A DNA stretch of 64,000 nt, from assembly GCF_037975245.1 (NCBI RefSeq), contig NC_092567.1:23590376-23654375 (forward strand). Direction: 5' to 3'. This DNA is from Apostichopus japonicus. Lineage: Eukaryota; Echinodermata; Holothuroidea; Aspidochirotida; Stichopodidae. The notes beneath the pieces were generated by a model. That model did not search any database, had not been told where the DNA came from, and worked only from the letters and a program-made list of their open reading frames with translations. Made by a program: the position numbers and the translations under genes. The first letter of the stretch is position 1; each line of letters starts with the position of its first letter. This document shows positions 1 to 10,500 of the stretch, in pieces.

Positions 1-34
1 AAACAAAAAGGTTAAGTACAGACGGACTATTTAC

Positions 35-1518
35 CTTCTTGGTTTTTGTGTTGGATGGATTATCTCCCTTCTCTGTAATCTGTAAGCTTGTTAATCCCTT
101 TCTCTTTGATCTCTTGCTCCTTGAGGAAACATCCATCTGAGCTGTCTTCTCTGTCAGACTCTCAACCTGTCAACAACAATGATAAGTAAACAAGTCAACA
201 GAGTTGATTTCAACTATGAGGACTGGGCCCTATTTCATAAAAGTTAAGAACATTCTTATCTTGGAATTAAGAACATTCTTATCTTGGAATTAAGAAGAAT
301 AATCTTTCTTAAGCCTGTAATTGTTCTTAACTTTAAGAACATTCTTATCTTCTATTTCATAAAGCAACTTACGAAGTTTCAGAGAAAGTTGGCGCTACAG
401 GTCAAAGGTCAAATTCAGCCTCTTTCAAAGTTATAAAAGATACAAACTTTTAATAAATTCTTAAATAATTGTTCGTAACTTAAGAAGATTAATCGTTGGT
501 AAGATACAAACTATTTCTTGTTCAAACTTCTTAAGTGACTTACGAAGAATTATTTAAGAAGTTTCGTAAGTAATCTTTACAAAATAGGGCCCAGATGTTA
601 CTTCTTTTAGCTTTTCTCACAGACTGGTAACATGCAGGTTATGCCTTGTGATATCAAATCAGTAAGAAATGTCATGTAATAGCAAGTCTGTAAGGTCTTT
701 TAAATATTGACATTCTAGATTTGATATAGTCTGTGCCACTTCCTGTTATCAGCCAGCATGATGTTTCTATTCAACTCCTCCACAAACCTGTGTCCAATTA
801 ATAAAATCCAAAACTGCAGTGACTTTTAAGGAGAATATGTGAAGTGTACATGATAAAACCTATGATCTATAAACTTTTTCAAAAAAAGAATACTGCAAAG
901 AATCTTGCATGAAAGATCCAGCTGGGTATCAGCTGAACTCATCACTTCCACAATGCTAGACCCTCATCACTTCAAAAGCAACCATTAAATATACCAACCC
1001 ATAGCACTGCTACAAAGTTTTTAATTCCAAAAAGAACATACAAACAAGGTGGGAAAGATTTCAACTCCATATCAGTTTCAAAACTTTTAAAAGAATCCTG
1101 AGTGTCAATACAGCATCGTTCAAGCAGGTGCGACAATCAGTTTTAAGGTAGTGAAAATAAGGGCATCGTACATTTTCTTTGAACGGTAGAGAGTGCTGCT
1201 CTCTGATAGGAAACAAATTCTAATTTTAACTAAATTTCAACTCGCTGGAAATTTCTTCTTATTACAGCTAAAGAACGAAAGAGCAAAAAACAAGACAAAG
1301 TAATTAAAACTTTCACAAGAATTCAGCTGCTTACTTCATTCTGGTGTTTATTTGTTTCCATTTCTGTAAGCTCAGGCTCTGGAATATTTTCATCCTCCTC
1401 ATCCTTCCTTTGCAACTCTTTCTTTTCTGTTTTTGTTTCTGTTTCAGATGATCTCTTTTGAAAATATTTCAAAAAACCTTCTGATTTTATTTTCTTCACT
1501 TCCACAATTCTACCAGCC
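35..1518 (-). CDS. HORMAD1: HORMAD exons 15-16: charged C-terminal tail
   Basis: Exon 15 (1335-1518) encodes a lysine- and glutamate-rich segment ([17 protein letters not shown], then acidic). Exon 16 (35-166) encodes a serine- and lysine-rich segment containing the basic cluster [10 protein letters not shown], a plausible nuclear localisation signal. Low complexity is typical of HORMAD tails. The reading frame leaves the window open, so further exons must lie to the left. Confidence 0.8.
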
Positions 1519-4500
1519 CTGTTTGAAAGACAAAACACTCTATTAGAATTACTTCATATACATTGAATGTTTTTTTTTTATGACAACAGGTTATGGGGAT
1601 GATAACACTTTTGTTGTCAAGTATTGGCTATGTTATAAATGTTATAACTGTTCAAAGAGATAACACTGATGCTGCAGCAAATGTGTGTCGATATTGATAG
1701 TGATCTAAGGCCATGTATATGTTATGGTTTAAGTTGCACTATGCAATCTAGCACAGAGTTGGGGGAGGGTTGTCCTGAGGTCTTTGAAACTGACCCTCAT
1801 ATATTGGGTCATTTCCCAGAAAAACTTACAAGTGAATGGTGCATAAATAACATCCAAACACAAGATTGTGCTAGTAAATACTTTTGATTTTTGTGTTGGG
1901 TTGAAAAGTCGGGTTACACCCCCCACCCCTTCCCTGTGGTGACATCATGTTACCAAGGTAACAGGTTCTTTACATCTCCACTGCAATACATGCATATCCT
2001 TGTGTTAGTACATATCTAATAATATGATCTATGTATGTCCACAGTCATGATTCATTCAAATGCATTTCAAAGAACATCTTTCAGCATAAACTTAACAAGA
2101 ATTATTGTTTTGCAAGTTCTTGTCTCCTGTATTATATCTTGATAAGTAAACAAATATTGTCAGACAGGGATAATGTATGATACCAATTCATACTGGCAAA
2201 TACTTTAGATTTGCAAACTGGGTGATCATTTTTATGTCCGTTTGAGTCTCCATTGTAGGCCAATAGGAATGTACAGGTTAAACACAGTACTGAACCAAGT
2301 GTGTAGTAATCTTTACCTTCCTCTTCCTGCTGCCTTTACAAATCCTTCCTTCTCCAACCTGTTTAGAAGACCCCTTGCCACTGGTACTTCTACTGACAAT
2401 CTTTTGGCAAAGCTAGGAAGCAATATTTTGGTAAATTCTGTTGCAGCAATTAGAGATCTTCTCCAAAGGCACAGAGCTGTGGCATTTGCTGGTTTAAGAT
2501 TGGTCAAATATGGATCAGTTGGTGTAAGGTTCTCAGGTGATTTCTGAAAAAAAAGATGAATGTTTACTTCTGAAGCAACATACAGAGGAACACTGTAGAC
2601 TGACTTTCTCACTCATCTAGCATACATGTATATCTAACCGAAGTGAGTCAATTCTCTAAATCAAACCTTTTTGCTCTTCATCTTGATCACCCTCCAGTGG
2701 CAGATGTTGTCCCCTGGGGTATACATGGAGGAGGTATATATTCATTTAATTTGTTTTATTGCCAATTGTGTACTATGGGAAGGAAGTCTCCAATAAAGTC
2801 TTAAAAAGACTTAACAAAGTAGGAGACTCCCTGGAAGAAAATAAAAAAATATATATTTATAAAAAATATAAATAAATAAAACAATAAAAAATAAATAAAA
2901 AAAATGAATAAAAAAATAAATCAGGTATCCTCCTGACATTTGCGAAATTTGAATAAGGGTGCTTAATTGCATAAGATATGTTATAGTTTGGAACTCTTGA
3001 AGTATTTTATGTTCAAAAGTTCTCCACTTTTATTCCACAATGTTATTTTTGTTCCTACAATTTCTTTGACGGCCGTCCAAAACATTTTGGCGACCCTTAA
3101 AATAGTCGCAACCCCCACTTTGAATACCAGGGCTCTAACACAATGGTTTACCAAACTAACAAACCTTAGTCCAATGTTGGAAAACAAACAACAAAGATGA
3201 CATGCAGGGATCAAGAATATTCTATATTGTTTCATCTTCTTGGGGTTAAACTGTTTGTTTCCTACAAGTAGATGACTCTAAATGCATTATACAGCTGAGT
3301 GAGAGGGTCTTACCTTTGCACAAGCATAGCAGAGATGCTTCGAGGGAGCCTCCTCTTCAGATAATATCTTGTAACAGACGGCATGCTGCCATGTTTCACA
3401 GTCTTCACATCGTATCATCAGTCCATCATCCTATATGAAAGAGAAATTTATTTCAAAGGTTGCCAAAATACAGCAAAAGAAAACTTGTGTCACAGGTTCA
3501 AAATTCATGTATGGAAACCTGTAATTATCCCTGAAAATGCAAGGAATTTTGTTTAAAATACTACATTCTATGGTACAGCTGGTATTCCCTTTGAGGATTA
3601 AAGCAATTGGCCTATATGAAAACATTCTACCAGAAAAATGAACAAAATGCAAGCATCAATGAAGGTTTAATCTCAGCTTCAAATATCACTTTAAGAATCA
3701 AATGCACCAATAACAATACAAAATAGAACACATTCTATGTTTACATGAGAACAATCCAGCAAGATAAATGAAAACTTAAGAAAAAGTTGAGTTGATGCAA
3801 TTCATTTTGTTACAACAGTTATCTTTTTCCTTTTTTTTCCTCAAATTCAAAGCTTCAAATGGTGTCAATTTCTGAAGAGTTCTTCTCAAAAGGAAATGAA
3901 AAGTTTCCAATGTTGTTTAATACTATTTTTAGATTGTGTGGAATATCTTAAAAGGTGCAATGTAATTAATTGAAAGTGTACCTTCCACTTTAAATATCTA
4001 TTTAAAGCATTTATCGAAGCTAAATCATAATCATGTTAAACGTGATGTCACCTCTGCTAATCCACAGGGACACTTGACAGGGTATTCATCCTCAGACTGT
4101 TTGGCTTCTTCAGAGGTTGGTTTCACCAATGCAGCTTCACTGGATTTATCTGCAAGGTTCAACACATGGATAGTTTCATTAATTAGGATTTTTTATTACA
4201 TATTTTACCATGTTTTCTAAAAATCTTCAAACATAATCAGAATTCTACATACGATACTGTGCCTTATTTTTGAGTATTACATGATACGTCCAACGTGAAC
4301 TAAAATAGACAATTAAAAGAAAGTTATACCTGGTAAGACAGGACTTTCAACAGGAACATTATCACAGTTCTCAGGTTCTTGACATTTGTCATGTTCTGCA
4401 GGCTGAAAGTAACAAGAAATGCAAAGTTAGAAGACTAATAATAAATTTCAAATTAAAAGAGGATACTGGATTTAAATATAAATACAAATATAAAAATATT

Positions 4501-7500
4501 AAGTAAACTAAACCACTCATTGAATTTTAACTCTACATCATTCTGACCAAGCCATTTCATTTTCTCACATAATTTGATACCCATTGATCTACATACCTAT
4601 GTAGATCAGGCCTTGAAATTCAGGCTATTTATTGACTAAATGCTTGTGCATCTTTTCACATTGATAGTAGGGACAAAAAAAAAAGCCTCTTCCATTTTTT
4701 TGCCAGTAGTCATTTAAGAACATTAACACATGACAAGTCAGTTAACAGTGATCAGTCCGAGAATCGACATGATTTCTACATCATTTTAAAGCTTATTATC
4801 AGCCAAAATTATTGATCTGCTCTCACAGTAACTATGTGTGTTGTAATTCAGGAAAATACCAGTAGGAACTTCATCTAAACCAGTAGATATTACAAGCACT
4901 TGCATCTTTTGGCAAGTTGCTTAAATTGTGATTTATACAACTAGTCATTTCGTTTTTTTCATTTTTTTATTTATTACTTTTACTTTTATTTTTTTACAAA
5001 TTCTGAAGTAATAAAGACAATATTGCCTCCAACAAATTTAATGTATTATTTTATTTTTTATTTAGAAACCTTTGTGTTTATGACAACTTTTCTCTGTTTT
5101 TGGAGTGATTGGGGGGACTTAAGTAACAGATTGATATTTTTTTCAGCCCCTTTATATTTCCTTTCATACTGGAAAATAATTGTTCTACCAGATTGTAGCA
5201 AAACCAATGTTAAAGACAGTTTTAAGTAAAACAGATATACCAATTTTGTCATATTCAATTTTCAGAACACACCTGTTTCTCCTGAATAACGTCCACTTCT
5301 TCATCTAGGCCTTTATCAATGATTTCTTCAGAAGAATTTTCTACATCCTTGACTACTTTCTCCTTCTCTTTCTCCTTCTCCTCATCTTCATTAATATCAA
5401 ATTGACTCTTGTCTGTTTTCATTCGTACCTTTACTCTGTAATTTATAAAGAAAATGTGTCAAAATTAGAAAAGTACACACACTGACTGTAATAATCTTAT
5501 AAAACTAATTGTGAAATGAAATAAAGTTAGTTTCTTGAACAGTTGTTAGCAATAGCACCATAGCAAGTTTTACCATCAAATTAGACCTTTGTACGTGGGT
5601 GATGTAAACACATGTTGTTGTGTCTCTAGTGATACCATGCTACCTGTACAGTATTCTTCATAACTAAAGGTACCTCTATCCCCTAAATTACACCCTCATT
5701 GCTATAACTTACACAGCACCTCTGTGCCCCCCCCCCTTCTGCCACCCCACCTCATCACTATTTTAATAACTTAAAAGGCTGTAAATATGATTTAGAAGAG
5801 ATGCCAACAAAATTTCAATTAAAATTGAGGAATTGGTAGTGGATTTATTTTACTGCTCTATTGTAGCATGATATATTACCTTTTCTGGGCATATCACAGC
5901 TGTTAACTGATTCAACTTCTATACAATTTCATATCTAAAAGTCATTTGATGCTAACCCTTCATTTTACAAGTGGCCATGTCAACATAGTGAATCCCAACT
6001 TTGAGGTTAGAAATTTCGATACGTATTAAAATGCTGCAGATAATACGTTTCTGTGTACCAAAAATTGCAATATGCATTAGTATTTGTGATGCAACATTTT
6101 TTTTGGCTGCATCATACTGCTATAGATATCCAAACAAGATGGACTATTCTTAGTCACATTAACTAAATGAAGCACTTCACATTATTATTAGATTTAAAAT
6201 CTGTACTTTGTATCTTTACATATACGTATTTATATATATTTATTTATATATATGTTAGCATATGCAGTAGTTGGAATACAAAAGAATATATGATTAAAAC
6301 TTAAGGATTTTCATATCCAAAGTAAGACATTACTATAACACAAACAATCATAGTGGGGTTAATGTGGTACTATAATTACAACTACAGATAGACACTTACG
6401 TGTGAAACGGCTGTCCAATAAACCATGAGGGCGAAAAGAAAAAGAGAAAAAAATCAATTAATGATTCAGCCTCTGAAGAAGATCCTGCTACGATTGAAAC
6501 GACAGGCCCACTTACTTTAACACATTCTCTTACAGAGGCTCTTTAGTAGACAAGCAGTTTGCTAACAGTTTTTGTAATATTTTGAAAATAAATTAAAGCA
6601 GTAGAAGTCAGTAAATATAGTGTCCTGTGCCATTTCAAATTGTAAACATGTTCAATTAGAAATTTTATGCCTGTGAGCAAGAACTGATCTTAACAGATCT
6701 CAACTGAACTTAAAAGTTTGACCCTGCATAACCACATGTACACATAAACATGGATAATCGGACAACTGGTGTAGAATTATCAAATGAAACTATCATTTCA
6801 AGTTAAGAAGCAATTATAGGCAAATATGAGTACTAGGACAAAACTCAAGTTCAAATTTATGCAAAGAGACATGTAAATGCATATGAAAGCACAGCGAATT
6901 ATTGAATCGGGTGTGATTGGTGGGAATGCAAGCAAAGCGGAACATGTGAAGAGATGGTTTGAGATCCCACTTGTCCACTTACTCTTCAACATTTTACCGA
7001 AGATGACTAACAAGTGGTTTCAAATTTGCCGATGTGACAAGTTGTACTACAGTTTACACTTATCCTTTGAAACATGAGAGAGAAGCTAGTAATTTCTAGT
7101 TGTAAATTATTATTTTATGGTCCTAAATTATAAGGATTGTCGGACTCAGATTGAACTACAGAAAAGGAAACCAGGCAGTCCTTTGGAAAAAATAGTTTCA
7201 TCAAATTGCCCTGAAAGTGTCAACATATTATTTACTAAGGTTTAATCACTATTTACATGACACATAGATCATCATCAAGAACTCTTATCTAAATGGAGGG
7301 ATCAAATTCCCAGAGGAGTATATCTGCCACACATATACACTAAATATGAATCCGATTGAGATCAATGATGCAATGTTGCTTGACACATATTTGCAATGCA
7401 CCCATCCCTTAGTACATGCATCGACAAGCACTTCACACCAAAATATAGAAATTGTACAACCTGTTTATGTTCACAACCAAGGTGACTTTTCAGGAAACCA

Positions 7501-10500
7501 CAGAAGAAAAGTCCAAATGGATGGTGGAACAGCCGACTTCATTATCAGCCCTTTTCTGACTCCAACAGTCACCATTGAGTTGGGATGCTTGCCACGAACA
7601 TTACTTGATTTCTAAAAGTTCTGTACTGTACCCCTAGCATTGCTGAGAGTAAACTTTCTAACCTTGATTCAGATTTCAATGGTGCACATGTTAAAACTAT
7701 TGATTCACACTTTGATTTAAAAGGAGCAACTTTTGAAGAAATTCATGATGAAGATTTTCCACATTTTTCTACAAATATTGGCAATGTTTCTTTATCTACC
7801 GGAACACTGGCTACCCTGCAAGCCATTTGGGTGACTCTATAAACAATTGCGACCCCCAGTTTGAATACCCTGGGTGTATAAAATGCCTAAGTAGTTACTT
7901 TGCTGAGTACTTACAGTTGTGACATCACCAACTCTAATGTTCATTGGTTCATCTTCATAGGTAAAGTTGTCCGATGGAGAAGCCTTGAAACCAGGAGGTT
8001 CATAATCTGTTGGGGTGACTGTTTGAAAAGGGATACAAATATTTAATATGTAAATTATGTTCTCACTTTCAGTAATATCCAAACAACCAAAAGCAAACTT
8101 ATATTGTGTACACCCTTAGAGTTGGTTGAAGATGGAGTATAAATGATTGAAACTGTATTTTCCCTCACTCTCTCCACCTCTCTCTCTCTCTCTCTTTTTA
8201 ATAAATAAATCGCAAAAGGGAAACAAGTACCTTCATCATAGTAAAGAAGTTTCATGGTCATCATAGCCTCATCTGGTAAGAGTTTAAGAGACTGAGTCAA
8301 AACAATGATAGTACGTAGTAGTCGAAGAGTTGCCTTCTTTGTCTCCTTTGCTGAACCAGCGCCACTAATTTTGTTTTCATTTCTGTAAGATCAAGAAAGA
8401 CCAAAGATTTACACATTTACAAAAATTTAAAAATTCAGAAAGTTCATCTGAAAGTGTTTTACACAACAGTGAGTGCAAGACAAGCATACATAATGGACAC
8501 ATGAAGCTTGGGCATTGATATCAAAACTGAAGTCTTCTACATGATGTGGTACATGGTTTTTGTTAATTAAGGAAAAAATTAAAATTTTAGATGTGAAATA
8601 GTGTCTGAGAATATTTAGGCTATAAATTAGGTCTATAGTTAGATATACATGCAACATTGAGCTAATAGCTATAGTTAATGTTTTATGTGTTCAATCGGAA
8701 GGTGTGGAATCTACTTTGAACCCCCCCCCCCTCACAGACTCCCTGGAACTGTGTCTGCATTTGGCTGTTCCTAATTAGCAAGTTACAAATCATTTACCAG
8801 ATACAAATGCTGTTGTGACCTACAATCTTAATTCAATTGATATTCTTTCACTTGTACATTTGGTGCCTATAATTATGCCTAAGTGTATAACTTGTGGTGC
8901 AATCTTGGCTGACTACCATAACAGACTACAGTATGTTATTAACCTTACTTCCTCTTTATCAGTCAATGAAAAAGACAACATTTGGGCAAATTCTATGCAA
9001 GAATGCAACTTAGGTGTAAATTTTGTTATAAATACATACTGCAATTTACTTTTGCAGTTTATACAACACCTTAATTATTTGGTATTCTGGTCACTTGATT
9101 GGTCAATTGCTCGTTGATTGCATGCAAATCCGCTTTATTCCACTCTATGAAATAGAACCATGGGTTATACTTTTTTGGTAGCACTTTTTTCAATGGTAAG
9201 AGAGCAGAGAAACCTGTCTGTTCAAAACGAGGCGCAGCCGAGTTGAATGGAACAAATTACATCTTTCAACTCATGAAATATTTGCACTATTGCACTCATA
9301 ACCATTCACTATTTGTAAAATAGTAACCGATTGATGAAAGCAAGATCTTGTACATTAATTCACGGTCTAGAGACTGGAAGGAAAATTTGATATAATCACC
9401 TGTAAATGTCCACACTGGGTCCACTTTCAGTGTAGCTAAATTTGAAGGTGTATGACTCGATGACAGTCTATATGACAAGGAAAAAGCAAACTATTTTGTA
9501 GGAATTGTTGATATTAAAATGCATATAATGGAAATACTATCTACTGTGGTGGTCCATATCAACTGACACCTTTTCACAATAAGCTGGAAATTAGATTTAA
9601 CACAACCCTATACATGTTAATGAAAATGAAAATGGGGGAGGGGAGGGTTTGTGAAGCATTTGATTGCTACTTTTCTCCATAGGTGGAAGTTTACGATGCA
9701 GTACATTAAAAGTAATTATATAAAGTATTTCACGATATACTACTGCAACGATTATAGGAAGACATTAGACAGAATTCTACATTATGTCACAGGCCAAGGA
9801 AAAATTTGATTGCTACTAATGTCTATTTATATCTTTTCAATTTTTCAAGATATTCAGCTTAAAATATGCCATGTCTCTGGCATGGTCCTTTAAGGATAAA
9901 CTGATGATGCTGTTGGTTCCTCATTGCAGGCTTAACTGTTAATGTCAATCATTTTCTAATTTCTAATAACTCAACCAAAACATCATGGCAAATAATTAAA
10001 TTAAGAAACTTTATGTTATTAGTGGCAAGAACTTACATCAGGATCATCAGAATCGATATAGAGCTGATGGTGAAAAAAAACATTCAATATCAAATAATTC
10101 AGTATTTCTACAGCAGGCAACTAAAGAAGTAGAATAGTTTAGTGTAGTTTCTTGAAGCAACCACATCATTTTCTGAAAGTAAAGATTTTCTGGAATTTTT
10201 GTTAACAAGAAATTGTTTTGGTTCTACCTAGAGCTGTAAATTCATGTGATTTGAATAATGTTCAGTGTCTCAGTAAATCATACTAAAACAGGCGGAAAGA
10301 TTTGTAGTAACTGGTGTGAATCATAGAATGGAAGACATAGTGAACTGTGAATCTGTGATCATGTACAAATTTCTGTACAAACGTATTTGCAATATGGGAA
10401 AGTGTCATAGAAACTATTTAGCCACCCCCCCCCCCCTCCCCTCCCATCACTTCATATTATTTATGTGGTTCATAGGCAATACTCTTGAAGAAAGTTTCAA

